Below the pieces are notes generated by a model that was not told the origin of the DNA, searched no databases, and was given only the letters and a program-made list of their open reading frames with translations. DNA of 64,000 nt from Lepturacanthus savala (lineage: Eukaryota > Chordata > Actinopteri > Scombriformes > Trichiuridae): contig CM060470.1 of the NCBI GenBank assembly GCA_030544235.1, forward strand, positions 11,805,356 to 11,869,355, in the 5' to 3' direction. The translations under genes and the position numbers were made by a program. How positions within the stretch are numbered: the stretch's first letter is position 1; the number at the start of each line of letters is the position of its first letter. Below are positions 34,815 through 48,700 of this stretch, one piece after another.

Positions 34815-35590
34815 TAACACACTTTTAGCCTATTCTGATACACAAACAGTCTTAAAATCTTAAAGTTTCTCTGGTCCTTTTCTATGAATTAGATTTTCTT
34901 TTGGATCCATGTCAGGTGGTTGGCTGGGCCACTCTACCAGCTTTATTTTCTTTCTCTGAAACCAATTGAGAGTTTCCTTGGCTGCGTGTTTGGGATCATT
35001 GATTTTTTTTTTTTTTTTTTTAGAAAGAATGTCTTGGACCATTTTTGTATTCATCCGTCCTTCAATTATATGAAGTTTGCAAGTAATGTATATTAAAAAA
35101 AGAAAAAAGCCTCAAACCAAGATGTTTCCAACTCCACTCAACTTAATATGGTATTAACTTGGTTGGTATGGTGTTTAACCATTTGACCTCCAATCATCAT
35201 CCGTATTATGGCATCTGTAGAGTTTAATTTTGATGTCATCTGACCAGACTATATTCTCCCAGTATTTCACAGGCTTGTCTAAATGTTGTGCAGCAAACTT
35301 TAAACAAGCTTCAACATGCTTTTCCTTCAGCGATAGTCTCACGTGGTGAGCATGCATACAGGCCATGGCGCCATGGCGGTTGAGCGTATTACTTCTTGTT
35401 TACGTTGAAGTGATTGTACCTGCTAATTCCAGGTCTTACTGAAGCTCTTCACAAGTGGTCCTTGGCTCTTGGACAACTCTTCTGATAATTATTTTCACTC
35501 CTCTGTCATAAATCTTGCAAGGAGCACCTGGTCGCTGCTGGTTTTATGGCGAAATGATGTTCTTTCCACTTCCAGGTTATGGCCCCAACA
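34815..35590 (-). pseudogene. Tc1-like transposase, decayed
   Basis: Reading from 35590 leftwards, the N-terminal DNA-binding part is recognisable only across stops (HKTSSDQVLLARFMTEE). The catalytic part follows at 35366-35175: LKEKHVEACLKFAAQHLDKP and YWENIVWSDDIKIKLY, where WSDD carries the first catalytic Asp. After a degenerate Gly-rich region comes NDPKHAAKETLNWFQRKKIK with the second Asp (about 34990) and EWPSQPPDMDPKENLIHRK with the third acidic site (about 34900). Part of the domain before NDPKH is deleted and replaced by Lys codons over a T19 run at 35003-35021. Stops and frameshifts make it inactive. Terminal inverted repeats were not identified. Confidence 0.85.
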
Positions 35591-38459
35591 GCGATGGGGT
35601 AGTAATTACAGATTTTAACGTATGATATTTATTTCAGTTGTTGTCTTGACTTCCCGTGCCCTTTTGCACATCCTTTTCTCCATGTGTTCAATACGTTTTC
35701 CATATGTCATTTCATATTATTCCACATAACATAATTTATGGACTTCTTTGCTTTGATTTATGTGCATGCGTGGATTACTCGGCTCGTAATGGACATCTGG
35801 AAAAACATCATGTCGATAGCACCTTTAGAAACATATTTGCTGAGAAAAACGGTGCTGTGTTCAATATTTATTTTTACCCGGTGTGTATAAATATACGCTG
35901 AAACATGCTGTTTTTTTTTTAAATCGTTCCCGAGAGTTTTGGAAACAGTAAGCATCTTATCTGATTTGTGTACCATAGTTTCCCAAGACATATGTTGCAT
36001 CATATGCCGTAATCCATTGTATTTGTATTTAACATGTACACATTTGCACTGATACAATTCAAGTGCATGTGTGGTCATTGTACATGTACTATGCATAGCA
36101 TCAAGTTACACTGTCAGTGTACTATATATCACGTGTCTGCGTGCACTGCACGAGTATGTACAATGAGGCATGTCCTGTATGTTGCGATGCATGTGAACCC
36201 GATCCGTTTGATCTCTGGCGGGAGACGTTAGCGCAGCATGGGAGTTTGACACTCCTACTGTACCCGTCCGCATGTGAGTGTCACCTCGCTGGGTGTCCGC
36301 GGTTAGCACGCGATCCTATGTCAGCCGCTGTCAAGATGCTGCAGGTGCATCTCTGCATCGGCTTTCCCACACTGAAGGGCACTGGGGGACATGGACACCT
36401 TAGCTGCCTATTCAAGCAGCACACTGCACAGGGCGGGCGAGCAGGGCCGGGCCCCTCCCCTCTCAATAGCACAGGGCCGTTCCTCTCTCCGTAAGCCCAA
36501 CAATGGGCACAGCTATTACTGCCTGGCTACACAAACCAGGGAGGGGACCCGCCAAGCGCTCATAAAAGACTCTGTCACGTAAACACTGGCAATCAGAGAG
36601 CGTGCCTTTATGCAAAAAAAACATAGAGAGGAAAAATAGGGCTTTTCTCCGAATCACTCCCTCTTTCCCGCTTACTTTCCCAAGTCTGAATTCCTCCCGG
36701 GCCCTTTTGTCTCACAGCTCACCCGTGCCCGGTGTGGCACGTTGAAGACCGTGTCAAACGGTTGGACGTCCGGGATCTGAGTGGTCTCTCCTGTGGTCGT
36801 CTGTTGGAAACAGCAGGACGGGGCTGCAAGTGTCGGGAACACCACAGGTTTGAGTCCTGCCCAGGCTTGACACCAGCTATTTCATGATGATACAGTATGT
36901 GCACAGGCTTCTGTTGTATCCTTTTTCTATCAGTGTGTGTTACAGATTTGTAATAACTACAAGTAAACGCATGTCTCCAGCCATGTGGCTCAAGTCCTAT
37001 TAGTTTGGTGGCACCTCAAAATGGTTTGATGTGCTCTCCCGATCCACATTTTTCCTTTGTGTCTACATACCATCTATTATATTATAATTTGGGATTGAAG
37101 TAGACTCAAATAAAATGTAATTGGTGCGTGTAAGAACAAGCTGACTGTGGCTTGCACCATTCAGTGGCTCCGTTTTAAAACTTTGTGGGATATCTAGTCA
37201 GTAACAGTAAAAAAAAACAGTAATGAACAGGGGTAGACAACAGGACACAGTCATGGTATAAAATGGAAAACATCCTGTGTTAAAAGGCCAAATAAGAGGC
37301 AGTTCGCTGTCTTTTGATGAATTTTGGAAACCCAAACCATGACAATTTAGTCTGATAAACAGCTGTGTGCTTGAATCATCGTTGTCTGAGTGCTTTTACA
37401 CTTTGAGAATCACTGAGATGAAAAATAAAACTTGTTTGTGGGTGCATGATTCATGGGCAGATACGTTCTCCTTCACACGCTCACACGTTTTTTTTTTGTT
37501 TTTTTTGGCTCGTGAATTTTAAGAAAAAAACCAGACAACAAAACCTAATGTTGTCCTCGCTACTCTGGCTCTCGCAAAACATATCAGGCATTCATTAATA
37601 CACAGATTATTATTAGTGATGGGGTTTGTTCCATTGTGAAACCGTGAGGAACGTGGCGCTGGAAACATTAGCGCGCTTTTTTCCACTGTTGCAATAAAAC
37701 CATACAGACCAGAGTCCATAAAAACCTTAATTTACCCGCGCTCTCAAATTGCCACTTTCTAGCAATATCAACTACACTAATGTAAAACACCAACCGAAAA
37801 AAACAAGCAAAAACCCATGACTGTTTTAGGATCACTTAACAGATCCAGTGATAGATTTATGGGGACAAGAGTCAAAGCTCCACTCTTCTTGTCTTGGCCG
37901 AGTGGGGGAAAAAAAGGGGAAAACCCTTCATTTAAAAGCAGCCCCAGTATCTGTTCTTTATTACAATGTGTACCGTAGCCACCATGTCTCATGTAAAGCT
38001 CAAGGGAGGCAATAAAGCAGCTTCTAAAACAGCACCTCACTGTACACATTTAGCACTTTTGTCATTTTCATTGGGGGAAAATGTTTTTCTGCAACCACTC
38101 CAGAGACTCTGATGAATGCCTTGTATGTTGTCGATGTCCCCTGTGGTACCGCCATAAAAGTTACAAGTGTTTTCCCGTCCCCGATTGCTTGCTTAATACA
38201 AACGTTTATTCATTTTGATACTGTGACAAATGTCTGAGAGGGAATACCAGCGCCATGCCAGGATACTCGCTTCTTAAACTACCGTATAGTCAGTTCATGT
38301 TTGCATTATGTAGGTGCGCTCATTTAAACACATTAACCTCGAAGGCAGGCCACTCCTCCCAGACCTGCTCCTACTGAGCCAGGATAACCTTAAATTAGCT
38401 TGTTGTGAATACAGTGTCTAGGTATTGACTTGCACTCATGCATGCCCGCAACAATCATT
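35591..38459. other. Unique sequence, no gene seen
   Basis: Balanced composition between 36180 and 36900, AT-rich elsewhere. The piece around 36840-36870 resembles a tRNA B box but lacks a pairing acceptor stem. Overlapping frames of 63-125 codons over 36106-36582 on both strands are shadows without domains. Confidence 0.45.
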
Positions 38460-39889
38460 ATCATAATTTAAATCTCTTTTTTTTGTATGAAAAGGACATA
38501 CATGTAATGTTAATTATTATTATGGATGTTACTATCAAGTATTTTTATTTATTTTTTGTTTGCATTATATTATTTGATATAAGCGTATATTGCTTTGTAA
38601 TATTATTGTAATATACTATGTTTATAATTATATTATCATGTCATATTTTTGTTATTGTATAGATATTCCTATTAACGCTTACATAAATAATGACAAATGT
38701 CCACATCCCTTGCATTACATGCCACCATATCATTATTTAAAGACATGTAAAACCATAAAAACTCTGTTTTATGTGATTTTCTGTATATCTGTCCATTATA
38801 TCTATCTTCTTCCTCTTTTTTTGTAACTCTTTTATGTTGTTTTTTTTTTATTTTTTTACCAATAGAACCTAAAAAATAAACCCTCAAGAACAGATTAGAC
38901 AGATTTTCTATGTATGATTTTGTGAGGCCATGCTGAAGCCTAATTCAACTCCCCTCCAAAGAAAAATGACACTAGCAGTCATTTGTCAAACGCCTAAATA
39001 TGAGCAACGTTTAAGTGTCAAGGACTCGCAGCAGCCCTGTGAATTACGACTCTCTCTGTCAGGAGCAAAGGTGGAAAAAGCGTATTGTTATTATAGAGCC
39101 GCAAAACCTCTGGGAGGTCAGGTAGGTATATATATCAAGAACAAAGTGACACCGGAGACAACTGTTTGTTTCCCCATTTCCTACCAACTGTCAACATTTC
39201 TTCTAACCACGACAGATTGTTCCCTCATCTTAACCAAGTCAGCACCATCTTTCCTTAATCCTAAACCAAGTAGTTCAGTCAGGAGTACGTTCACTACGGA
39301 ATGGACCACGTATAGCAGATGGTTAAAAAAAAAAAGCACATGAGCAAAACATGAGCAGGAGGTTACGGTGGTGGAGGGGAAGCTGCAGCGGCAAATAGTC
39401 CTGACATGGGCGCATTAGCAGAGTAAAGGTCCATGGTGAAATCGATTCATTTCAGGAGAATCACTGTGATCGGCGGTTTCGCTCCTGGGGGTGAAGTCAA
39501 TTCATGCAAATCTTTTGTGTCATGTTCAACTTTTGTTGGACGGCCAGATTACCGTCGACCAATAGCAAGCTGTCCTTAAAGGAACCGTGAGCTGGAAGGC
39601 CTACTAACTACCAGCTGTTTAGTATTATCCACATTTATTTAACCTCCTTTGTCAGACTGAGCAGTAAAACTGCTCTCCAACAGAGAAATGGTTATGAGAC
39701 AGGCGTTGATGGAACAGATCTTTTTTTTTTATTGTCAATATTGTGTCATAATTCTTCGAAAAAATCCTCCCAAAAAATATTTACTGATATGACAAACTCT
39801 GGTACTGTACAATTCCTTGTGATGTTGCGATTTATTCTTTAGTTCTCTGAAGTTTGCATTTGGTTTCGGTACAATTCAGGAGTCTGCGA
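38460..39889. other. AT-rich then unique sequence, no gene seen
   Basis: 38460-38890 is extremely AT-rich with T and A runs. The 137-codon frame at 38930-39343 is the longest open frame without repeat content in the window. It has no recognisable domain, no clear splice context and ends in Lys codons from an A10 run, so I do not call it a gene. Confidence 0.45.
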
Positions 39890-40164
39890 TCGATAGGAGA
39901 AAATATTCTATCCATTTATCATATTCGGTTACATTTTCAAAATACAACTTTAATGTGATTTGACAATTTTATTACTCAGCACTCTCATACAAATAAAAAA
40001 TATAACTCTTCTACCATAAAGCGTCACATGTTCTTATGTTTACATTGGAGAATGAGCTGTTTTATCTACATGGGGCGCGATAGGCTCTTCTACATGTTTG
40101 GGGTAGTATGCAATCTGCAACTTCACCACAGGATGTCACCAGAAACTACATGCTGTACCTTTAA
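39890..40164 (-). mobile_element. MITE-like element starting TTTAAAGG, copy 1
   Basis: On the minus strand the element starts at about 40164 with taaaggtacagcatgtagtt, then tggtgaagttgcagattgca. This matches the start of the copy at 45628 and a percomorph repeat I remember (taaaggtccagtgtgtagga type). The interior includes acatgtagaagagcctatcg. The far end near 39890 is not defined by a matching inverted repeat. Confidence 0.65.
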
Positions 40165-40170
40165 ATGTTC

Positions 40171-40189
40171 TGTTTTTTTTTTTTTTTTT
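40171..40189. repeat. Poly(T) tract, about 19 nt
   Basis: T run immediately beyond the MITE terminus, followed by a G-rich stretch. Confidence 0.9.
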
Positions 40190-41249
40190 CTGGGGTGGGG
40201 GGTTAAAATGATCCAGAGATAGAAGTATTCCTTTCAACACATTTAAAACAAGGATTTGTTTTAACTTAACTATGAAAAGTAGTTTACAGACATAATAAAA
40301 TCAGTCATGTTTTCATGTCAAAATAATAAAAAAAAAAAAAAACAACTTAAGAAGCAGCTGTTAAATGCTGATAGACTTAAAGTTACTTCATGCCCTCATG
40401 GATCATAGCATAATGGCAATTTGTAACCATCTAAAATGCAATTACAAACTAATTACAGATTACCCCCTCCCTGCAATGTCCTCCTCCCAACCCTCCCTAC
40501 CTTTCCATAATCCTTTCTCAATCCTCCCCTGCAGCTCCAGCAACTCCTTCAATTATGTGCTCCCCACTCAAGGGGGGGGGGGGTGGTTGTTTTGTATTCA
40601 GAGATGCACATTGTTGCACACTTTTAGCTTGACAGATGATAGAATAAAGTTGACGAGAGGATAATATGTGGTCACGCTCATCATTGTGACCAAATAACAG
40701 GTTTTTTCGTCCATGTGTTGATGGAGGTAATGTGCACTTTACGGCTGTTTACTCTGGGTAAATTATTGCACACGGGTAAATATGTGGAAATCCCGCTCGG
40801 CCCCATAAGATCATTGATGACGCTCTACTTTTGGAGGAAAACAGTGGGACATCTCAAGTGTCTTGTTGTATATCCTCTTTTCATGTAAGAATTAGTAATC
40901 ACTTCAGGGATGCAGCGTGCAGGTGGTGTTTTGGCTGAGGACAAAAGCTGCATTGACCATGAAATAAATTATATGATTTATTGTAAATATGTCAGAGAAA
41001 TAAGACTACTACAGTAATGATCTTTTTTTCAGTTAGGCAGACATTTATATTTATTTAAAAAGAAATAACCATGTGTATACATGAGAATGTATACATATAT
41101 ACAATATACATGAACTACTGTATGTGTGTATATACAGTTACCGCTTTTATTTACAGCCACCTGCAGATTAAATATTTTGACGGCATACCATGCGTCCTCT
41201 TGAGTACAGGCAGTCTACTCACAACCTGGGCGATACACGCGATACAACC
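40190..41249. other. Unique sequence, no gene seen
   Basis: It contains an A14-15 run at about 40329-40342, a C/T-rich patch at 40475-40540 and a G run at 40573-40582. No exon or known repeat is supported. Confidence 0.5.
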
Positions 41250-41470
41250 CTGGTGGTCACAGAACCTTTCTGTGTGGAGTTTGCATGTTTCCTGTCGCAT
41301 GCTCCTGTTTCCTCCCACTACCAAAGACATGCATGCTAATACTCCTGTCAGTATCCCTGACCAATGTGCTGGCAAATAGAACTGGAGTTTGTTGCTGGCT
41401 TGCATCTACCCACTGCTCGCAAAGGATGTCATATATAGGATGGGCCAAATGCAAACAATCAATTTAATTT
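41250..41470 (+). mobile_element. SINE-like dispersed repeat fragment
   Basis: It starts like the SINE at 50 kb (cctttctgtgtggagtttgc; tttcctcccactaccaaaga) but continues with a different tail (ccctgaccaatgtgctggca; aggatgggccaaatgcaaac) that I remember from another teleost repeat. It is either a mosaic or a subfamily with its own 3' end. The tRNA-derived head is not recognisable. Confidence 0.55.
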
Positions 41471-41682
41471 CAATGCATCTGAATATTAAGAAATGACAAT
41501 AAATAAATTGCAATAATTTGGTTTAGCTTAATTTAGTTTTTCTTGTCATCTGTTATGTGTCTGTAGTTAGCAGTCAAAGCCGGACATATATGGCGATCTT
41601 AGAGACTTCTGAGAATGTGCTCAGAAAGATACAGAACCTTGGAACAGAAGTTCTTTTAAGATGCCAAAATAAATGTATCTTC
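41471..41682. other. Short unique stretch
   Basis: Nothing recognised between the SINE-like repeat and the TG array. Confidence 0.5.
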
Positions 41683-41687
41683 TGTGT

Positions 41688-41744
<57 letters not shown>
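41683..41744. repeat. (TG)n microsatellite, one interruption
   Basis: About 31 dinucleotides; a single A breaks the run at 41692-41693. Confidence 0.97.
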
Positions 41745-41745
<1 letters not shown>

Positions 41746-42084
41746 TGGGGGCGGGATACTTTCCACCGGTCCATCTATTCTATTGATTGCATTCCACACC
41801 CTCAGCCTCTCACCCTCGCCTGTGCACAAATGTTCCTGCACTTAACAGATAATAAAACAAAAGCTTGATCATTGATTATTGAAGGACATTTCCTCATTGG
41901 TTGACTGCCTCCACAGAGAACAGCCAATTAGTCCCTTCTGCTGAGACAAATAAGGGCCCTGATCCACGTTGAGTCGTTCCATGCAGAATTGTGACTCCTT
42001 GACATTTTATTTGACCATTTACAGTAGGATATGATAATATTTTTACTAACTGTTTCTACTCACGCTTTTCATATCTTGTGTTAG

Positions 42085-42165
42085 AGATGTTAGATAGGAC
42101 TTTATTGACCCCTTTGGGAGGTTCCCTCTGGGTAATTGAAGATAAATTGTGATGAACATAGACAA
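42085..42165 (-). mobile_element. LINE 3'-end-like fragment
   Basis: The phrase aggactttattgacccctttg followed by ggaggttccctctgggtaat resembles the reverse-oriented 3' end of a teleost LINE (tttattgatccc type), related to the fragment at 5005. No coding part is seen. Confidence 0.45.
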
Positions 42166-45100
42166 TGAATTTAAGTGACCATTTAGTGAAATTTGACAAT
42201 TCACATGACACCGATAACAAATGCATTTTGTACTAGAAATATATTACATCTCTATGTAAATGTGAGACAAATGTAAGATTTGAGAAGGTCATTCTAAACT
42301 GTATTGCAATGGAGAAAGACAAAGTCCCTACAAGTCAAGATCGGTAACTTGACTAACTATTAACTAAAGTGTAAGTAAAATTTAGGTTTGGTTTCAACTT
42401 ATTGAAACATGGATGCAGTCTTCTCAAGTGCAAATGCACGCTGCTAGTCTGAAGATTAAAAATTAGTTACTTTGAACCCTATGCCTATTACCAAATCATT
42501 TGTCTGCACGTCATTGCTAAACCATGCTGTCTGAGATCCATCCTGCCTGATGTTTCTGCATGTGCTAAGGCTATGACCACGCAACCCTTCACCTCCCAAA
42601 CTAATTACTGTATATCCTTCTATGACCCCTCCCACATCACTATTGTTGGTGGTATACTCACGGAAATGCTGGACTCATTCGACGAAACGTGGAAGGAGAT
42701 GGCTGGGGGGTTGGGACGGGCTGTCCTTGCTATGTTGACCTGGGTAACCTCAGTGACCCCCAGGCCCATGTCCCCTTAATAAGTGTTGCCCTCCCTGGTG
42801 GTAACAGAATGGTCAAACATTATGTCAAGGGTAATTAAGGTCCAAATGCTCCTGACCCTGATATAATCCCCTTTGAAAGGATCTCCAACTGTTTGCTGTG
42901 ATTAACAAGGACTGCTGCGCAGGGAAGATCTGCCTCTGGTGAGAAGGCTTTATGGGCCCTTTTTTATCACCACATAAAGTGGCCTCCAAGAGCTTCAGAA
43001 GATGTCCACAAGTCGCAGAGACAACAAGTCGGTGCTTTGAGCTATCATTGAACATTACCGACCAAATGGGCGGCTGGTTACAGACTTCAGAAAGGATTCC
43101 CTGAGCCCTTTTTAAGAAGCCTGTAAGTAATCTACTAAGATTGTATGCTTCTTCAGATACTAAAAGGGTATTTAATGGCTGATCATAAACAGTTGAAAAT
43201 GTATCATCCGCGGTGAACCAATTTGTTCAGATTGTTTACGGGAGTTCTTACAAGGTGCAACATTTCCCATTGTCTTTTAAGTTTGTTAGATATTTACCTC
43301 TATTTTTATATAAAAAATATAATGTTGCAAAAAAAATGTCAAAGAAATCCTCAACAAATCCTGAACTGCTAATTTCCTAGGCACAGCAAACTCAGCAGAG
43401 ATTAGGGTGAAAATGAAATCTGACAAGCATATCGTGCGGGCAACATGTCCAAAACCTTCCACTCCACTTTGACATCAGGCTTCAACCACATTTGTCCCGT
43501 TGTGGTCCCCTCTGCTGCACGCAATACCCCACTTCCATAATAAATAGACCCCGCACCCCACCTTACACCCACTCACATACAAACATTGACCACACGCACA
43601 CACCACCATCTTTCCAGTGGGAGTCCGAAATGACAGACTGCCCTTGCCACGTCCACTAACGGTCACTTTAATGCGCTGGAGGTCACAGGATTAGTCTCAG
43701 GAGGTCATCTTCACAGAGCTGGAGTTTTTAATATGAATCCTACAAAGAGGTCAGTGTCCAAGGGTGGGGAGAGGTGGTGGATGATGAGATCCCCCCCATA
43801 CATGCACATTGAGGCCTTAGTATGTCGCCTCTCTGCCCCTTTCCCCAGAACCAAACCCCAACTCTCCACCCGTCCCCTCCCACCTTCTTGTATCACCCCC
43901 CTACTCCCACTCCACCCACCTCTCCATGCGGACACCAGCACCCCATCCGTCCTTTATCTCTGGGGGCAGCGCAAGTCATGCAGAACTCACGAGAAGAACA
44001 TGCTGAGTGTGAGCTCATCGGATTAGGCTTCAAGACAGGGGCAGGGTGCCTCAGAGAGAGCCAGTGTGGCTTCCCTCGCCTCATATGCCTTTCCTTCAAA
44101 GCCAACATTTGCACAAACCCGGGCAGAACAGGAACACAAATAAGCTCAAATCCATCCAGGAACAGCTTGACTGCTTGAAAAGAAAACCAAAAGGGAAGGT
44201 CATCCTTCTTATTTCAAAAAGACAAAAAGTCTTCTGAGGGTTGTTGATATGTCACAAACCTTTTAAATACCGAGCTGTTATTTTGTATAACAAACATATT
44301 TAAAATTAACTCCCCATCCTACCTCTTTCTGGATATTTTCCATTCTTTGTCTTTTCTGGGATAATATGAGCTCTTCAAAAAAGATAGAAGCATAAACACT
44401 AAACAAGTATCTGCCCATATCAAAGTAACTTCTCGGAAAGAAAAGGCATTTTTGAGGGATATTCCAGAATGCAGTGCTAATTTGTGGTAATATGTTCAAA
44501 TGGGCTTGGTAAGATGAAATATCAAAAGTGTAATAAAGCATGATGAAATGAGCCACGGGTGACTGTTGGTACAGATATGGTGCAGATCATAGATCAAAGA
44601 TGAGAGTGTTGAATTATCCCTCCTTGAATTACATCAGATTTAGAGATGCTCCCCGTGCTTTGTTCAATGCCCAAATGCGCTGAACAATTTGACTCTGTTA
44701 CAGCTTTGATGGGAGCAGTGTTCTGTGATGAATGAGGTGAGGCGCAGCCTTTTGAAATAATAAAACAAAGAAAAGTAGGCCGATGCATGGCCGTGTGCCA
44801 AAGTTTTAGCCGGGGGCAGCGGGGGAAGAAAAGCACATGATTGCTAACGGGTGATGGCTTTGATCATGCTTCCAAACAAACGGCCAGATAAAAAGGGTAA
44901 TCAACACCTCTGGCCACAAGTCCAAATTTGCCCCTGTATCTATAAATTACCCACCATTAAAGCTCAACATTTGGCATACATTTGGCATTGGTCCACTCAG
45001 GGACCAGGCAGTGACATGTGAAGGGCGTAGCCTACCTCTGAGTTTTTAGTTACGCAGGCAGGCAGTAATAGCACGACAGCACGGACTGCACTTTCTAGTT

Positions 45101-45627
45101 TGTGGGCCTTGGAGCATGTTGGGCTCAGTGGGCGCTAAAGAGTGAGCAAGACGATGACCATGGCTGAATAGTGTGGGGGGCTTAGACCTTGGTCTCTGAG
45201 TCATGACCTTTGTTCTCCTCAGTGTGGTTCATGTCACCTCGTGGACAATCTCTCAGGCAGCACTGCTCCTGCCAAATGGGGGAATCCGTGAGTCTGAATA
45301 TCTCACCACTGCGCTTATTGAGCTCAGTGTTTACAGGAGAAAAAATAGTTATAACACCATAAAATTAACTTTTTTGGGAGAGCTGAGTGTGAGGAAAGTT
45401 AGACTTTTTGCAAAATGACTTTTAAACAAGCTGGTCTAAACCACTGGCCGTGCTTTGGTACATATCAACTGTTTCCAAATGCATATGCCTAAACAACAAT
45501 GTCTTATTATTTTTTGGCAATAAAAATAGTGGATGTTTTCAGAAATAATACCATGAATCAATTTATTTAATACGAAGTTCAGTAAACACAGGGATCCTAG
45601 GTGAAATCAATATGTGGTGCTTTGTTT
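42166..45627. other. Unique sequence, no gene seen
   Basis: Segments 42480-43080 and 43400-44240 are of balanced composition. Open frames there (68-118 codons) overlap on both strands and carry no domain; those at 43733-44178 are Pro-rich over a C-rich patch. 44890-45250 is complex but unrecognised. Confidence 0.45.
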
Positions 45628-45760
45628 TTAAAGGTCCAGAATGTAAGATTTAGTAGCATCCAGTGGTGAGGTTGTAGATTGCAAACAGCTGAGTACCTTT
45701 CTCCTTTCTCCTCTCCCTCAGACAGTTTTTCGGTAGGTCTATTGGTTCTATAACTTGGAG
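45628..45760 (+). mobile_element. MITE-like element starting TTAAAGG, copy 2
   Basis: It starts with TTAA at 45628 and continues aaggtccagaatgtaagatt, then atccagtggtgaggttgtag and attgcaaacagc, the same family as 39890-40164 in the opposite orientation. Similarity fades after about 45760, so the copy is truncated or strongly diverged. Confidence 0.65.
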
Positions 45761-48700
45761 AATTTGGAAGACTTGGCAGGTTATTCAGCTGCTTCTGTCT
45801 CTCCATATACGATGAGTCGACTTGGCACTGCTCCCGCTCAGCTCCACACTCTCATCTTCTTGCTTAAAAAAAAAAGGAGGGAATCAGAGACTGTTATTAG
45901 AGAGCAACAAAACTGAAGAGTAAGGAGGTCAGGTTGGATGGATGGGTCTGAAATGTTGGACTTTATCATTTACAACCTATTGTGTTTTTTCCTTGGAGGA
46001 CCATCTCATTAAAAAAGTACAGGAAAAAGAAAATATTATTGTCCCCTGACCTTAACCACATGGTTATTATTGTAGTGGTGATCATCATGGTTACAGTAAC
46101 TACTTTATTACAACTTTTTTTCTTTTTTTTAAATAAAATTGATTGATGTTTATGTTTAACTTCTACAATAACAGGTCATTCAGGTTCTTTCTCAAATCCA
46201 CTTATAGCATTGTCCCTTGCTTTAATGAAAATTACATTTAGAAATATAACTGGCTTAGATACCACTATGTCATAACTTCTGCAGATGTTAAGCAGTCATG
46301 TGTGAGTGTGAGAGAGATGGGTTAAGTTTAAGATCATGGGTAGAGTTGTAGAGTGATTTGCTCTGAGATGGGTGTGTGTGTGTGTGTGTGTGGGGGGGGG
46401 GTGGTGGGACTACAAACAGGAAATAGCCATCAAACTGTTAATTCAAAGTTTGTTTAACTCCTCATTTCCGCTGCTCCCATTTGCTGCTGCTCAGCAGCTC
46501 CTTTACAAATCTAATACTAAATACGGAAAGAAGAGGAAACGTTCTTAGCATGCAATCGCCTAATGATGCCAGGACCAAGGTCAGGTTTCACCGCACAGTA
46601 GAAGCACAGTGAAACAAAATAAAACACATTCATGCATGTTTACATTAATCAAAGTAGCCCCAAAAGAGGCCATATTTGGGATCAAGAATGTGACAAATAC
46701 ACTGCAGCTTATTTCTATTATCATCCTTAGGGCAGTCTCGTTTGATCATAATTGGACTGTGAAGATGTTTAGAAGAGTTGCTATGATTTTAAGTGAAAGG
46801 AGAAGGCTGGTCTGCTTTGTTTTTGTGGGTTTTGTCATGACGCAAGCGGAATTCAATGGAATCTTGTGTTTGATAAACTTGATGACTAAATGATTTACAT
46901 ATGTTGGACAATGATAGGTGATACACACATCCAACTGTGAGTTCCTACCATTCTCCCATGACCCTTTAAGTATGATGGATGCCATTGTTGAGTTTTATCA
47001 TTTATTTGCTGCGTGCCCTGATGACGCACGAGTTATTGTTTTTCGGTTGCGCCACTACGAACATACTTATCTATTACAAGCGTTGTTTGTAATTTATAGG
47101 AAGTAAATTCTCTCTCTTGGCCATTGGAAGGTACATCACATCATCACGAGATGACGCTTGAGTGTGCTTCAGTCGATTTCTCTGTTTAAATCACTGGCCC
47201 TAATGTTTGGGTTAGAGATTGTAATTTTGTAATGGCTGTTTACATAGCTTTAGGGTTGGCACACAGGCTGTGTGAGAACAAGCCGACAACACCTCACGCA
47301 CTGCCCTTTAGCTGGATGGGACAGTGTACACATTTACATATTCTATACATTCGACAGCATTGTGAAGTATTTAAACATTAAGCGTTCCGTGCTCGTATTG
47401 TAAATGACTGCTACTGCTACTTTATTACATTAGACATCTGTGGACAAAGTCAACGCTGTGTTTTTTCCGTCAGGGATATTCCGAGTGTCACAGTTCTCAC
47501 ATCATGTGGAGATATATGTGCTGTGAAATTTACTATAAAAAATGAACCTTAACTAACTAGACAGAAAGAAATATGTTCCAGTCCCAAGACATTTGCACAT
47601 TCATACCGTGACACCACCACCGATCTGGTCCAACAAAGTCAAACAGAGTGTTGATGTGGATGCTGTATGTATTTTAAAAGACATGTTACTTTATGTGTGA
47701 CCGCACACACCAAAAAGGCGCATCTTATCGGATTGGACAGCTTGAAAAAGGAAGAAATTAAGACGGCGCACTTTTCCCTTGCCCTTAAAAAAATTATTTA
47801 TTTGTACTATTTTTTCCATTAACATGTTTCTGTAAACTCCAACTGTCGGAGCAGCAGACGTACTGTATGTGGGCTTCTTATCCCCCCCCCCCCCCCAAGA
47901 TTGTCAACAAATCTTATCAAAAGACCAAAACTAAATACACATTAATCTGTCTCAGTGCATACAGACCACCCCTGCCTGAGGTTTTCAGCCCATTAGTTCC
48001 TGCTAAACCAATCTCACAAGATAACTGGACACTGTAGTGTTTGGCAAATGTAACTAAAACAAGAGGAGATGTTGCATTTGTTGGGGACTATTTTCAGCCA
48101 AAGACTGATGCACATTTGGACTGAGTCAAAATAAACTAAAGTATATGCGCTCATGATAATGAAAATACATGTCACCCAGTGCAATGATGTGGCTCATTGA
48201 TGTGCTTGTAATAGCTTTTCGACAACAATGATGCTCTACGATAAACAGAAATTTTTCATGGGGCATCATAAAATAGAAATGGAGATATAGTAGGGTTTAG
48301 ACACGTTTCTTTTGTTAACTAGATTTTACCTACTGTGAACTTTTACTACTTCACAAATCACAGAAAGGTTTTCAATAGCCATGGTGCAGTTAAAAAAGTA
48401 AAACTAAAGATATTAGAATGTGTTCCATGTTTGACACAACACAAATCTGTTCCATCCCAGCATGCCACCAACAGTATCTTACTTGACAGCTATTTTATTC
48501 ATTATGGTGAAAAGTAACCCAAAGAAATAAGAATGCTAACAGATCAGTGGTGGAAAATAAGTCGATTTTCAGATACAGATTTGACAAAATGGATAATACC
48601 ACAAGCATATGGATATGAATATGAAACCGGTGGTTTCAAACTTGGGATGTCTTACATAAAGCAGTGCATCAGGTCACATTTCAGATGTCAGATGAGTCAA

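Noticed and set aside
36780..36875. Possible tRNA gene or SINE head with a B-box-like ggtttgagtcc
   Set aside because: No matching 5' acceptor stem about 72 bases upstream and no convincing A box; the T-arm alone can occur by chance.
38930..39343. 137-codon open frame, the longest without obvious repeats
   Set aside because: No recognisable domain, no splice or promoter context, ends in an A-run; length is within chance for a window of this size.
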